From Nonomuraea indica (GTDB lineage: Bacteria > Actinomycetota > Actinomycetes > Streptosporangiales > Streptosporangiaceae), in contig NZ_KZ559469.1 of the NCBI RefSeq assembly GCF_002850745.1, positions 57,985 through 121,984 on the forward strand: a stretch of DNA of 64,000 nt, read 5' to 3'. Under the pieces are notes generated by a model. That model had not been told where the DNA came from. It saw only the letters and a program-made list of their open reading frames with translations, and searched no databases. The translations under genes were made by a program, and so were the position numbers. Below are positions 27,871 to 36,722 of this stretch, piece by piece. Position 1 is the stretch's first letter. Each line of letters opens with the position of its first letter.

Positions 27871-29445
27871 ATGGACGTGACTCCCCCCTCGACGCTCCGC
27901 CGGCTGGGCATCGCCCTGGCCGGTGTCGCGGTCGCCGCACTGACCGGCGCCGCGTGCGCGCTCTCCTTCGACGACCTGCGGGCGCTGGCCATCCGGGGCG
28001 AGGCCCGGCCAGATCTCGCCTACCTCTATCCCGCCGGCTTCGACGCCCTGCTCGCGGTGGCGCTGATCAGCGTTTTGCTGCTGCGCTCGGCCCGCTTACT
28101 CGTGCGCGTCCAGGCGGCGGTCGTGCTCGTCCTGCTCATCGTGGCCGCGGCCGCCGCCAACGTCACGACGGCGCTGCGGTTGGCCGTGGACGTACGGGCG
28201 GCGGCGGTGGGTGTGGCGGTCGCGCCGTGGGTCATGCTGGCGCTCGGCCTGTGGCTGTGGCTGCTGCTCATCAAGCACGTCCAGCATCGCCGCGCCGCCA
28301 CCGGCGACGGTGCCGGCGCGGACGTCGCCGAGGACGACCTCGTGCCCTTCCACCGGGGCCGCGCCGCAGCGGCGCCGCCGCTGGAGCCGCCCGTGCAGCC
28401 CGTGCTGGAGCCCACCCCTGTGGTCGGGCCCACCGCGGCACCGGAGACGCCGCCCGTCGACCGTGTCCCGGTCACGGCCCCGCAGCCGGCCCCCGCGCCG
28501 GACTCCCTCGCCGGCCAGGAGCCGTCCGCCCGCGAGGCGCCCGAACCCGTGGCTGACGGCGCGTCGCGCGCGGACACCCGCCGTTCCCGGGAGGGCGGGC
28601 AGCCCGTCGTGCGGGGGCGCTCCGGCTCCTCAGGCGACGGCGGACGGGAAGAGGTCGACGGGCCGGCGGACGGCGGCACGCGGGCCGACGGCGGCGAGCG
28701 TCTCGTCAAGGAGGCGGGTCCGGCCCGAGCAGGCGTTCCGGCGGAGGCAGGCGGTGCCACCGAAGCAGGCGGTGCCACCGAAGCAGGTGGTCGCGTCGAG
28801 GGGGACCGCTCCCCTGCGGCAGGTCGTGCCGCCGACGCCGGAAGCGCCGGAGAGCCCGAGCGCCGTCCGGTGCGCTGGGGGGACCGGGTCAAGCCGACCG
28901 ACGTTCTCGTTCATCCCCGGCCGGTCACCGAGAAGGACGCCGACACACAGCCCGTGCGGGTGTTCACCGATCGGCCCTCCGCCGGCCGGGGCCACCGTCC
29001 GGAGGCCGCCGAGCCTGCGCCTCGGCGCGGTGTCCGCCGCCCGACGGACGTCCGCGTCGCAGGCGTACGCGAACAGCCCGCACACGAGCCCGTACGTGAG
29101 GAACAGCCCGCAGGCGAGCAGCCCGCGCCCGCGGAGCCGGTGCGGGACACGGTCCCTGAGCGCGACGTAGTCCCGGGGCGGGACATGGAACGGCACGGCG
29201 AGCAGGACGGCACGGCCGAACGGCACGACGCGAGCGAGCGGCACGGCGAGCGGGACGGTGCGGACGAACGGCACGACGAGCGGGACGGTGCCGACGAGCG
29301 GGACGGTGCCGACGAGCGGGACGGTGCGGACGAGCGGGACGGTGGCCGGGCGGCGGCCATGGAGGACACCGCACCGCACCCCGTCGTCCACGACGACGCC
29401 CCCGCGCGGCGCATGCGCAGCACGCCCCTCCCTCCTGAGGAGTGA
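27871..29445 (+). CDS. DUF2637 membrane protein with long repetitive tail
   Basis: This 524-residue protein has about four N-terminal transmembrane segments (for example LGIALAGVAVAALTGAACAL and PWVMLALGLWLWLLLIKHV), as in DUF2637 proteins, which are often carried by actinomycete plasmids. From about residue 145 the tail is Pro/Ala/Glu/Arg-rich and low in complexity, ending with repeated ERDGADERDGADE blocks encoded by 18- and 24-bp DNA repeats around 29215-29345. The tail is presumably cytosolic and disordered. Function unknown. Confidence 0.7.
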   Translation: MDVTPPSTLRRLGIALAGVAVAALTGAACALSFDDLRALAIRGEARPDLAYLYPAGFDALLAVALISVLLLRSARLLVRVQAAVVLVLLIVAAAAANVTTALRLAVDVRAAAVGVAVAPWVMLALGLWLWLLLIKHVQHRRAATGDGAGADVAEDDLVPFHRGRAAAAPPLEPPVQPVLEPTPVVGPTAAPETPPVDRVPVTAPQPAPAPDSLAGQEPSAREAPEPVADGASRADTRRSREGGQPVVRGRSGSSGDGGREEVDGPADGGTRADGGERLVKEAGPARAGVPAEAGGATEAGGATEAGGRVEGDRSPAAGRAADAGSAGEPERRPVRWGDRVKPTDVLVHPRPVTEKDADTQPVRVFTDRPSAGRGHRPEAAEPAPRRGVRRPTDVRVAGVREQPAHEPVREEQPAGEQPAPAEPVRDTVPERDVVPGRDMERHGEQDGTAERHDASERHGERDGADERHDERDGADERDGADERDGADERDGGRAAAMEDTAPHPVVHDDAPARRMRSTPLPPEE

Positions 29446-29473
29446 CACCCGAGAAAGGCCCACGGCATGGCGG

Positions 29474-29503
29474 AGACCCGCTCGGAAGTCACCGAGCGGG
29501 TCT
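29474..29503. terminator. Bidirectional terminator-like hairpin
   Basis: A perfect 12-bp inverted repeat (agacccgctcgg with ccgagcgggtct) with a six-base loop lies between the convergent DUF2637 and GlsB genes and is followed by a short T-rich stretch. Confidence 0.75.
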
Positions 29504-29544
29504 TTCCGCATATGCCCCGCGCCGTCGCTGGGCGTGTGCCGCCG

Positions 29545-29823
29545 CTAGATGCTCCGGCGGGTGCTGCCGCGCTTCATTCCCGCGACGAGGCCGACACCCA
29601 CGATCGCCAGGACCACCTGCATGACAAGCTCGATCCAGTCGATGCCCGGAGTCGTCTCGACGCCGAGAACCTGTGCGATGAGCGTGCCGACCAGGGCGGC
29701 GACGATGCCGACGACGACGGTGAGAATCCACCCGATGGCCTGCCTGCCGGGAAGCAGCAGACGGCCGACTGCGCCGATCACAGCGCCGATGACGATCGCG
29801 CCAAGGATGGACTGAACTGTCAT
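29545..29823 (-). CDS. GlsB/YeaQ/YmgE family stress-response membrane protein
   Basis: This 92-residue protein has three hydrophobic segments with the family pattern IVIGAVIGAVGRLLLPGRQ, then GWILTVVVGIVAALVGTLIA and a last helix before MKRGSTRRS. The Transglycosylase-associated name is historical; members are small stress-induced membrane proteins without known enzymatic function. A paralogue of similar length lies 96 bp upstream on the same strand, so the pair looks like a tandem duplication. Confidence 0.85.
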   Translation of the reverse strand: MTVQSILGAIVIGAVIGAVGRLLLPGRQAIGWILTVVVGIVAALVGTLIAQVLGVETTPGIDWIELVMQVVLAIVGVGLVAGMKRGSTRRSI

Positions 29824-29919
29824 GGTACGAACCTCCCGATGAGGGTGAGCCGTTCACTCTCACGCTCAGGTAAGTACCCTTTACCTGCCGAATATGCGCG
29901 GCAATCACGAATCCGCAGG

Positions 29920-30207
29920 TCAGGGCCGAGTGGCTCCCGTTCCGCCGGCCTTTCCCGGCCGCATCCGGGTGACCAGGAGCACCCCCACCACCGCCAGTGC
30001 GAGCTGCAGGATGTGCAGGAGCCAGTCGATGCCCCGGGTGTTGGTCAGGCCGAGCATGGAGCCGATCAACGTGCCGATGAGTGCGGCGACGATGCCGACG
30101 ACCAGCGTCAGGCCGATGGACATGTTCTGCTTGCCGGGAACGATCAGTCGAGCCAGCGCCCCGATGATGGCGCCGATGACGATCGCGGAAACGATCGCGC
30201 CGATCAT
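29920..30207 (-). CDS. GlsB/YeaQ/YmgE family membrane protein, tandem paralogue
   Basis: I chose ATG 30207 (MIGAIVSAIVIGAIIGALA) because GGGGGAG lies five bases upstream; the longer in-frame reading lacks a good site. The 95-residue product matches the downstream gene in plan (ARLIVPGKQNMSIGLTLVVG, TNTRGIDWLLHILQ) and ends in a basic, proline-containing tail. Confidence 0.85.
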   Translation of the reverse strand: MIGAIVSAIVIGAIIGALARLIVPGKQNMSIGLTLVVGIVAALIGTLIGSMLGLTNTRGIDWLLHILQLALAVVGVLLVTRMRPGKAGGTGATRP

Positions 30208-30277
30208 ATGAACTCCCCCCGAAGTGGTCATATGCCACAAAGAGGCTTACCCACAGAAACGCACCATTACCCCGCGA

Positions 30278-30319
30278 AAGGCGACGGTCCGTACCGCGCC
30301 GGTGACGGACCGTCGCCTT
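30278..30319. terminator. Strong hairpin between ispF and GlsB genes
   Basis: A perfect 15-bp inverted repeat (30278-30292 with 30305-30319) lies 61 bases beyond the ispF stop and before the GlsB gene on the same strand, so it should end the carD-ispF transcript. Confidence 0.75.
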
Positions 30320-30380
30320 CGCGCACGACGGGCTGGGGGCCGCCCGCCAGGATGCTCGTCACATCCCGACAGAGGACGCC

Positions 30381-30848
30381 TCAGGCCCCGCGAAGGTTGA
30401 CCACGAGCGCGGTCGCGATGGCCGCGACACCTTCGCCGCGCCCGGTCAGCCCCAGCCCGTCGGTGGTGGTCGCGCTGACGCTCACCGGCGCCCCTACGGC
30501 CGCGCTGAGCGCCTTCTCGGCCTCGGCGCGCCGGGGTGACAGCTTCGGCCGGTTTCCGATCACCTGGAGCGCCACGTTGCCGATCTCGTAGCCAGCGGCG
30601 CGCACCTGCCGCGCGGTCTCCTCGAGCAGGGCGACACCGGTAGCCCCCGCCCAACGCGGGTCGGCGGTGCCGAACAGGCCGCCCAGGTCACCCAGACCCG
30701 CCGCGGAGAGCAGGGCGTCGCAGGCCGCGTGAGCGGCGGCGTCGCCGTCGGAATGGCCCGCGAGGCCGGTCTCGCCGGGCCAGTGCAGGCCCGCGAGATT
30801 GAGCTCGCGGCCGGAAGCGAACGGGTGAACGTCGACCCCGACGCCCAC
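30381..30848 (-). CDS. ispF: 2-C-methyl-D-erythritol 2,4-cyclodiphosphate synthase
   Basis: This MEP-pathway enzyme makes the cyclodiphosphate intermediate of isoprenoid synthesis. Metal ligands are in GVDVHPF (Asp6, His8) and the GHSDGD loop; the conserved [17 protein letters not shown] closes the active site. The GTG at 30848 gives 155 residues; an in-frame CTG at about 30870, inside the carD stop region, would add NTSIPR, matching a usual IspF N-terminus. It follows carD directly. ispD, normally between or fused, is not present in the window. Confidence 0.93.
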   Translation of the reverse strand: MGVGVDVHPFASGRELNLAGLHWPGETGLAGHSDGDAAAHAACDALLSAAGLGDLGGLFGTADPRWAGATGVALLEETARQVRAAGYEIGNVALQVIGNRPKLSPRRAEAEKALSAAVGAPVSVSATTTDGLGLTGRGEGVAAIATALVVNLRGA

Positions 30849-30865
30849 CCGTGGAATGCTGGTGT

Positions 30866-31348
30866 TCAGGAGTTGAGAACCTCGTCGAGCAGGGCCTCGG
30901 CCTTGTCCTCATTGGTCTTCTCGGCAAGAGCCAGCTCGCTCACCAGGATCTGGCGAGCCTTGGCCAGCATGCGCTTCTCACCCGCGGAAAGGCCGCGCTC
31001 ACGGTCCCTCCGCCACAGGTCCCGAACGACCTCGGCGACCTTGTTGACGTCCCCCGACGCGAGCTTCTCCAGATTGGCCTTGTAACGGCGAGACCAGTTG
31101 GTCGGCTCCTCCGTGTGCGGCATCCGCAGGACGTCGAAAACCCGCTCAAGGCCTTCCTGACCCACGACATCGCGCACGCCGACGAGTTCTGCGTTTTCGG
31201 CTGGCACCTGGACGGTAAGGTCGCCCTTGTCGACCTTGAGTACCAGGTAGGTCCTTTCCTCACCCTTGATGGATCGCGTCGTGATTGCCTCGATCCGAGC
31301 AGCCCCATGGTGGGGGTAGACGACCGTGTCGCCGACCTGGAAAGTCAT
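30866..31348 (-). CDS. carD: CarD family transcriptional regulator
   Basis: This 160-residue global regulator binds the RNA polymerase beta subunit and stabilises open complexes at rRNA and other promoters. It starts [20 protein letters not shown] (RNAP-interaction domain, to about 55) and continues with the helical DNA-binding part ([36 protein letters not shown]). Its leader contains a GTACTC-CA-GAGTAC hairpin at 31370-31383. It is the first gene of the carD-ispF unit. Confidence 0.95.
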   Translation of the reverse strand: MTFQVGDTVVYPHHGAARIEAITTRSIKGEERTYLVLKVDKGDLTVQVPAENAELVGVRDVVGQEGLERVFDVLRMPHTEEPTNWSRRYKANLEKLASGDVNKVAEVVRDLWRRDRERGLSAGEKRMLAKARQILVSELALAEKTNEDKAEALLDEVLNS

Positions 31349-31588
31349 GTGACAAGTACCCCTTCCGCTGTACTCCAGAGTACCACGCGTCCACAGGCTC
31401 CCGGAACAGTGAAATCACCATAACTGCAGGTCAAAGGCGCATATTAGGGGTTGACAAGTGGTCCACTCTATGAATCGCATATGCGGACACGGCTAATGAC
31501 CTGCGGGGGTGTGGAAATGACCATGGAATCAGGTGGATAAGGTAGGCGCTGCCCATCCCGCTCGCGCGAAACCAAGGAGAACCCGCCC

Positions 31589-32173
31589 GTGACCAGCCGT
31601 CGCTGGATTGCCGCAGCCGCCGCGCTCCTGGCCGCACCCGTCCTTGCCGGCTGTGCCGCTGGATTCGACGCCAACACCAACAAGCCGTACGCCCCCGTGG
31701 AGGGCGCCGCCCTCATCGAGAACGGCAAGTACGGCTCGCGCGGCATCCAGATCCCCCAGGCTTTCGTCCTCGGCCCCGACTCCGGAGCCCAGCTCGCCTG
31801 GCGTGGCTCAGCCCCGGTCTACCTGTCGATCATCAACACCGCGGGCGCGCCCGACACGCTGCAGCAGGTGTCGGTGGGTTCGCTGGGCGCCGTCAAGCTC
31901 GCCGCCCCGATCCAGCTGCCCAGCCAGCAGCTCGTCAACACCGGCAAGCCGACGCCCCAGATCATGATCGAGGGGCTCTCCAAGGCCCTCAGGGGCGGCG
32001 AGAGCGTCAAGCTGGACCTCACCTTCGCCAACGCCGGCGTCGTGTCCCTGGACGTGCCTGTGGTCACGCGCAGCCGCGAGTTCAAGGAGTACCCGCCCGC
32101 TCCCGGCGCCACGGCCGCCCCGACGCCCACGCCCTCGGCGACCCCCTCCGCCCACGCCGAGTCCGGCCACTGA
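31589..32173 (+). CDS. Putative lipoprotein, PCu(A)C/copper-chaperone-like
   Basis: The GTG at 31589 follows an AAGGAGA site. The 194-residue product has a lipoprotein signal with lipobox VLAGC (Cys22), then a beta-rich domain (YLSIINTAGAPDTLQQVSV, then GGESVKLDLTFANAGVVSLDVPV) and a Pro/Thr/Ala tail ending in His. The fold pattern resembles periplasmic copper chaperones, but the Met/His metal motif is not evident. It is divergent from carD. A TTGACA at 31451 may be part of its promoter. Confidence 0.75.
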   Translation: MTSRRWIAAAAALLAAPVLAGCAAGFDANTNKPYAPVEGAALIENGKYGSRGIQIPQAFVLGPDSGAQLAWRGSAPVYLSIINTAGAPDTLQQVSVGSLGAVKLAAPIQLPSQQLVNTGKPTPQIMIEGLSKALRGGESVKLDLTFANAGVVSLDVPVVTRSREFKEYPPAPGATAAPTPTPSATPSAHAESGH

Positions 32174-32262
32174 CGCGCCACCGGGGCGCCCTGACCGGCC
32201 GCTGACGCGCCACCGGGGCGCCCTGACCGGCCGCTGACCCGTCACCGGGCCTTGCTGACCGG
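32171..32262. repeat. Tandem 32-bp repeat after lipoprotein stop
   Basis: Two exact 32-bp copies (32171-32202 and 32203-32234) begin at the lipoprotein stop codon, followed by a diverged third copy. The unit contains inverted G+C-rich parts, so the RNA could fold. Confidence 0.8.
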
Positions 32263-32280
32263 CCACCGCCCACCGCTGAG

Positions 32281-32317
32281 CCACACCGGCAGGACCCGCG
32301 CGGCCCTGCCGGTGTGG
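32281..32317 (+). terminator. Terminator hairpin after lipoprotein gene
   Basis: A perfect 13-bp inverted repeat (ccacaccggcagg with cctgccggtgtgg) with an 11-base loop, 108 bases beyond the lipoprotein stop. Confidence 0.7.
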
Positions 32318-32771
32318 CACGCCCGGCCCCGACCGGCGTACGACGCCGGCAGGCGACCGGCCGGGACACGCGGACCAGCCCCCACACCGCTCGCCGCCGC
32401 TCCATGCCGCCGCCCGAGTCCGGCGACGCGCGACCGGCCCATCGCCGCGACGTGGCCAGAGACGGCCTGGAGGCGGCCGCCCGTACGGGCTCGCTGACCG
32501 TCCCGCGGTCCCCGGGGGTGGTCCGGCAACCGTGGGACCGGTCGGGCGCCCGGGGAGGCACGACGTGACGGCGTCGAAGGACGCCGGACGCGGACCGGCG
32601 CCCCGCGCGGCGCGACCCCGCGGCGGCGCGACAGGCGTCGCAGCGCAGAAGGGTGCGGCAAGGGGGGCTGGGCGGCCCTCAGAGGCTTGTGGAGGCGCGG
32701 CGACCGCCCGGTCGTGGCCCGAACGAGCCGGACGGTCGCGGAGTGCGGTGAGCGTGCGTCAGGGGGCCCGC
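32318..32771. other. Intergenic region without recognisable gene
   Basis: These 454 bases lie between the lipoprotein terminator and the regX3 stop. Several long open frames run through on both strands, as G+C-rich DNA permits, but none shows a ribosome site plus a plausible protein. The composition is rich in CGGC runs. I see no RNA gene. Confidence 0.4.
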
Positions 32772-33464
32772 TCAGGCCTCCGTGGCGTCGAACTTGTAGC
32801 CCAGGCCGCGGACCGTGAGGATGCAGCGCGGGTTTGACGGATCGGCCTCGATCTTGGCCCGCAGCCGCTTGACGTGCACGTCGAGCGTCTTGGTGTCGCC
32901 CACGTAGTCGGCGCCCCACACCCGGTCGATGAGCTGCCCGCGGGTCAGCACCCGGCCGGCGTTGCGCAGCAGCACCTCGAGCAGCTCGAACTCCTTCAGC
33001 GGCAGCTGCACCTGCTCGCCGCGTACGGCGACCACGTGCCGGTCGACGTCCATGCGCACCGGCCCGACGGCCAGCACGGCGTTGTCCATCTCCTCCACCA
33101 CGTCGCCCTGGCGGCGCAGGACGGCGCGGATGCGCGCGACCAGCTCCCGGGAGGAGAACGGCTTGGTCACGTAGTCGTCGGCGCCCAGCTCCAGGCCGAC
33201 GACCTTGTCGATCTCGCTGTCCTTGGCCGTCAGCATGATGACCGGCACCTTGGACTTCTGCCTCAGCGACCGGCACACCTCGGTGCCGGGCAGGCCGGGC
33301 AGCATCAGGTCGAGCAGCACCAGGTCGGCGCCGGTGCGGTCGAACGTGTCGAGCGCCTCCGGGCCGGTGGTCGCGACCGAGACCTCGAACCCCTCCTTGC
33401 GCAGCATGTAGGACAGGGCGTCGGAGAACGACTCCTCGTCCTCCACCACGAGAACTCGGGTCAT
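32772..33464 (-). CDS. regX3: Phosphate-responsive response regulator, RegX3/PhoP type
   Basis: This 230-residue OmpR-family regulator has receiver Asp52 (LVLLDLMLPG), Lys in YVTKPFSSREL and a winged-helix domain (PLKEFELLEVLLRNAG, then LTRGQLIDRVWG and TKTLDVHVKRLRAKIE). It activates phosphate starvation genes by binding PHO boxes. It overlaps senX3 by four bases and is divergent, across senX3, from phoU, whose upstream region carries a PHO-box-like repeat. Functional name follows the synteny and similarity to mycobacterial RegX3 and Streptomyces PhoP. Confidence 0.92.
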   Translation of the reverse strand: MTRVLVVEDEESFSDALSYMLRKEGFEVSVATTGPEALDTFDRTGADLVLLDLMLPGLPGTEVCRSLRQKSKVPVIMLTAKDSEIDKVVGLELGADDYVTKPFSSRELVARIRAVLRRQGDVVEEMDNAVLAVGPVRMDVDRHVVAVRGEQVQLPLKEFELLEVLLRNAGRVLTRGQLIDRVWGADYVGDTKTLDVHVKRLRAKIEADPSNPRCILTVRGLGYKFDATEA

Positions 33465-34639
33465 CGGGCTGCCTCCAGGGGGCTGGTGCTGGGTACGGCT
33501 ATCGCGGTGCCGCCGAAGGCGGGCAGCCGCAGGGTGAACGTGGAGCCGGAGCCTTCCTTGCTCCACACGGAGACCTCGCCGGCGTGGGCCATGGCGACGT
33601 GCTTGACGATGGCGAGCCCGAGGCCGGTGCCGCCGGTGGCGCGCGAGCGGGCGGCGTCGACCCGGAAGAAGCGCTCGAAGATGCGCTCGAGGGACTCCTC
33701 GGGGATGCCGATGCCCTGGTCGCTGACGCTGATCTCGACGGAGTCGCCGGCGGGCCTGACGCTGACGACGACGCGGGTGTGCTCCGGGCTGTAGGCGACG
33801 GCGTTGTCGATGAGGTTGCGCAGCGCGGTGACGAGCAGCTCGTCGTCGCCCCACACGCGCAGCCCCTCGGCGCCGCCGGCGACCAGGGTGATGTCCTTGG
33901 CTCCGGCCCGGGTGTTGCAGTGGTCGATGGCGTCGTGGACGGCCTGGTCGATGTCGACCTGACCGGGGGTGGGGATGGGTTCGGCGCCCTGGATGCGGCT
34001 CAGCGTGATGAGGTCCTGGACGAGGTAGGTGAGCCGGGCGGCCTCGTGCTGCATGCGGCCGGCGAAGCGGGTGACGGCCTCGGGGTCGTCGGCGGCGTCC
34101 TGGATGGTCTCGGCGAGCAGGCTGAGCGCGCCGACGGGGGTCTTCAGCTCGTGGCTGACGTTGGCGACGAAGTCTCGGCGGACGGCCTCGACCCGGCGCC
34201 GTTCGGTCTGGTCCTCGGCGAGCACCAGCACCTGGCCGTGGGAGCCGAGGGGCGCCACGCGGACCGCGAAGTTGGTGATCTCCTGGCCGAACTTGTGGCC
34301 GGCGACGTCGATCTCGGTCTCGCGGATCTCGCCGTCGCGGCGTACCTGTCTGGCGAGGGCGAGCAGCTCGGCGGCCATCAGCCGGTCGCCCTTGACCAGC
34401 CCGAACGCGCGGGCGGCCGAGCTCGCGCGCAGCACCCGGTCCTCCGCGTCGAGCACCACGGCCGAGGAGGGCAGGACGGCGAGCACGGAGGCGACTCCCT
34501 GCGGTAGCGACCCCGTGTCGGCGTCGCCGGCCGGCTGCGTGCGGCTCGGCGCCTCGATCTGGTTGCGGTAGAACAGCACCGCGAGGGCCCCCACCATGAA
34601 GCCGGCCAGGGCGGCGAGGCTCATGGCCATCTCACTCAT
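33461..34639 (-). CDS. senX3: Sensor histidine kinase SenX3/PhoR type
   Basis: This 392-residue kinase has one N-terminal transmembrane segment (about 7-24), a PAS-like domain (VVLDAEDRVLRASSAAR), the H-box FVANVSHELKTPVG (His163), N-box NLIDNAVAYSPE, and G-boxes (SDQGIGIPEE, GGTGLGLAIVKHV). It phosphorylates RegX3 and in mycobacteria is held in check by the phosphate transporter with PhoU. Its start is divergent from phoU with 124 bp between. Confidence 0.92.
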   Translation of the reverse strand: MSEMAMSLAALAGFMVGALAVLFYRNQIEAPSRTQPAGDADTGSLPQGVASVLAVLPSSAVVLDAEDRVLRASSAARAFGLVKGDRLMAAELLALARQVRRDGEIRETEIDVAGHKFGQEITNFAVRVAPLGSHGQVLVLAEDQTERRRVEAVRRDFVANVSHELKTPVGALSLLAETIQDAADDPEAVTRFAGRMQHEAARLTYLVQDLITLSRIQGAEPIPTPGQVDIDQAVHDAIDHCNTRAGAKDITLVAGGAEGLRVWGDDELLVTALRNLIDNAVAYSPEHTRVVVSVRPAGDSVEISVSDQGIGIPEESLERIFERFFRVDAARSRATGGTGLGLAIVKHVAMAHAGEVSVWSKEGSGSTFTLRLPAFGGTAIAVPSTSPLEAAR

Positions 34640-34712
34640 GTCTCCGATGGTAGGCGGCGGTCATCGGCCGTCCGACCCGTCACCTGGGGATGAACGCCTC
34701 CTTTCCCGGAAA

Positions 34713-34745
34713 GTTCACTTCCGCGTCGGGGTTCGTTCATCCACG
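34713..34745 (+). promoter_or_regulatory. PHO-box-like 11-bp direct repeats
   Basis: GTTCACTTCCG (34713-34723) and GTTCATCCACG (34735-34745) are separated by one degenerate 11-bp unit, giving the 11-bp phasing of actinomycete PHO boxes (consensus GTTCACC). The site is 18 bp upstream of the phoU start, in the senX3-phoU divergent promoter region. Confidence 0.65.
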
Positions 34746-34763
34746 CGCGCGTACGGTGGCGGC

Positions 34764-35408
34764 ATGCGCGACGCCTACCACGAGGAACTCGACTCGCTGA
34801 CGGACAAGCTGGTCGAGATGACCCGGCTGGTCCGCTCGGGGATCTCCCGGGCCACGACGGCCCTGCTGGACTCCGACCTGCAGCTCGCGGAGAACGTGAT
34901 CAGCCGCGACGAGGAGGTGAACACGCTCTTCAACGAGGTCGAGACGTCCATCCTGGAGCTGATGGCCAGGCAGCAGCCGGTGGCCGTGGACCTACGGATG
35001 ATCATCACGGCGCTGCGCATGGGCACCGACCTGGAGCGGATGGGTGACCTGGCCGTCCACGTGGCCAAGGTCGCGCGGCTGCGGCACCCCGACTCGGCGA
35101 TCCCGCCGGAGCTGCGGTCCACGATCGTGGAGATGGGGCAGATCGCCGAGAGCCTGGTCACCAAGGCGGGCAGCTGCGTGGCCACCCGCGACGTCGACTC
35201 GGCGCTGGAGCTGAAGCACGACGACGACGCCATGGACAGGCTGCACCGCAAGCTGTTCAGGAGCATCCTGGCCAAGGACTGGCAGCACGGCGTGGAGCCG
35301 GCGATCGACATCACGCTGATCGGCCGCTACTACGAGAGGTACGCCGACCACGCGGTGCGGGTGGCCGAGTCGGTCGTCTACCTGGTGACGGGATCCCGGC
35401 CCAGCTGA
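34764..35408 (+). CDS. phoU: Phosphate transport system regulatory protein PhoU
   Basis: I chose ATG 34764 (MRDAYHEELDSLTDKLVEM). The 214-residue protein is two PhoU helical repeats, each with the metal-binding E/D-x-x-x-D pattern (RMGTDLERMGDLAVHVAKVA, then GRYYERYADHAVRVAESVV). It links phosphate transporter status to the SenX3 kinase. It is divergent from senX3 and convergent with gpm. Confidence 0.94.
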   Translation: MRDAYHEELDSLTDKLVEMTRLVRSGISRATTALLDSDLQLAENVISRDEEVNTLFNEVETSILELMARQQPVAVDLRMIITALRMGTDLERMGDLAVHVAKVARLRHPDSAIPPELRSTIVEMGQIAESLVTKAGSCVATRDVDSALELKHDDDAMDRLHRKLFRSILAKDWQHGVEPAIDITLIGRYYERYADHAVRVAESVVYLVTGSRPS

Positions 35409-35436
35409 GAGCCGGGCCGGGCCGGCCGGGAGGGGC

Positions 35437-36180
35437 TCAGCGGCCCTGGTTGGCCACGGCCTCGATGGCGGCCTTGGCGGCCTCGGGGTCGAGATACTCG
35501 CCGCCGCGCACCAGCGGCCTGAACGCGTCGTCGAGCTCGTAGCGCAGCGGGATGCCGGTGGGGATGTTGAGTCCGGCGATCTCCTCGTCGCCGACGCCGT
35601 CGAGGTGCTTGACCAGGGCGCGCAGGGAGTTGCCGTGCGCGGCCACGAGGACCGTCCGGCCGGCGGCGAGGTCGGGGACGATCTCGTCGTACCAGTAGGG
35701 CAGCATGCGCTCCACGACGTCCTTGAGGCACTCGGTGCGCGGCATCAGCTCCGGCGGCAGCAGCGCGTAGCGCGGGTCGCCGGCCTGGGAGTATTCGTCG
35801 CCGTCGGCGATCGGGGGCGGCGGCACGTCGTAGGAGCGGCGCCAGAGCATGAACTGCTCCTCGCCGAACTCCTCGCGCGTCTGCGCCTTGTTCTTGCCCT
35901 GCAGGGCGCCGTAGTGGCGCTCGTTGAGCCGCCAGGAGCGTCGCACCGGCAGCCACAGCAGGTCGGCCTCGCCGAGCGCGAGCTGGGCGGTCTGGATGGC
36001 CCTGGTGAGCAGGCTCGTGTGCACCACGTCGGGACGCACCCCGGCCTCGACGAGGAGCTTGCCTCCCCGGCGGGCCTCGTCCTCGCCCTTGACCGACAGG
36101 CTCACGTCCACCCAGCCGGTGAACAGGCCCTTCGCGTTCCAGTCGCTCTCGCCATGCCGCAGCAGCACCAAAGTCGCCAT
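35437..36180 (-). CDS. gpmA: 2,3-bisphosphoglycerate-dependent phosphoglycerate mutase
   Basis: This 247-residue glycolytic enzyme interconverts 3- and 2-phosphoglycerate. The phosphohistidine motif is [10 protein letters not shown] (His9), with [13 protein letters not shown], an acid in [10 protein letters not shown] and the second histidine in [15 protein letters not shown]. It is the last gene of the mshA-YbjN-gpm run, the standard actinobacterial order. Confidence 0.95.
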   Translation of the reverse strand: MATLVLLRHGESDWNAKGLFTGWVDVSLSVKGEDEARRGGKLLVEAGVRPDVVHTSLLTRAIQTAQLALGEADLLWLPVRRSWRLNERHYGALQGKNKAQTREEFGEEQFMLWRRSYDVPPPPIADGDEYSQAGDPRYALLPPELMPRTECLKDVVERMLPYWYDEIVPDLAAGRTVLVAAHGNSLRALVKHLDGVGDEEIAGLNIPTGIPLRYELDDAFRPLVRGGEYLDPEAAKAAIEAVANQGR

Positions 36181-36223
36181 GCGGCCAATCCTATGGTTCG
36201 CCCGCCGGGGCGGGGGCAGGCGG

Positions 36224-36712
36224 TCAGCCGCCCGAGCGCGCCGGGTCGGCGAAGCGGGCGAACGCCTGCAGGTTGGCCAGCGACTCGCCCCGCTTGGCCC
36301 GCCACTCCCACTCGCGCCGGATGGACGAGGCGAAGCCGAGCTCCAGAGCCCGGTCGAACCAGTCGTCGGAGTAGGTCAGCACGCAGCCGAGCAGCCGGTC
36401 GATCTCCTCCTCGGTGACGGCCGCGAGCGGCACCCGGCCCACGAGGTGGACGTCGCCGACGGCGTCGACGGAGAAGTGCACGCCGTACGTGGTGCCGTTC
36501 TTGCCGAGCAGCCACCGGTAGAACTCGGCGTGGTTCTCGTCGGGCTGCCGGCAGAAGAACGCCTCCACGTGCAGCACCTGCTCGCCGACGATGAGCCAGG
36601 TCATGGTGGCCAGCTTGTGCTGACCGGGGAGCTTGACCAGGAACGCCCCCGGCCGCGGCTCGTCGAAGGTGACCTCGGCCGCCTCCAGGGCGGCGCGGAC
36701 GACATCGCGCAT
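36224..36712 (-). CDS. YbjN domain-containing protein
   Basis: I chose ATG 36712 ([18 protein letters not shown]); GTG 36721 is equally in frame. The 162-residue protein shows the YbjN pattern: [19 protein letters not shown], then [20 protein letters not shown] and [18 protein letters not shown]. YbjN proteins resemble type III secretion chaperones in fold, and the bacterial role is not settled. In actinobacteria the gene conserved between mshA and gpm is this one. Its end, ADPARSGG, is 43 bp before gpm. Confidence 0.85.
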   Translation of the reverse strand: MRDVVRAALEAAEVTFDEPRPGAFLVKLPGQHKLATMTWLIVGEQVLHVEAFFCRQPDENHAEFYRWLLGKNGTTYGVHFSVDAVGDVHLVGRVPLAAVTEEEIDRLLGCVLTYSDDWFDRALELGFASSIRREWEWRAKRGESLANLQAFARFADPARSGG

Positions 36713-36722
36713 GCGGTTCACC

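Noticed and set aside
29190..29350. CRISPR-like array
   Set aside because: Repeats are in-frame coding repeats with no unique spacers of constant length and no cas genes.
32242..33276. Long minus-strand frame covering the gap before regX3
   Set aside because: It overlaps regX3 in another frame and shows low-complexity Arg/Gly/Ala, typical of a shadow frame.
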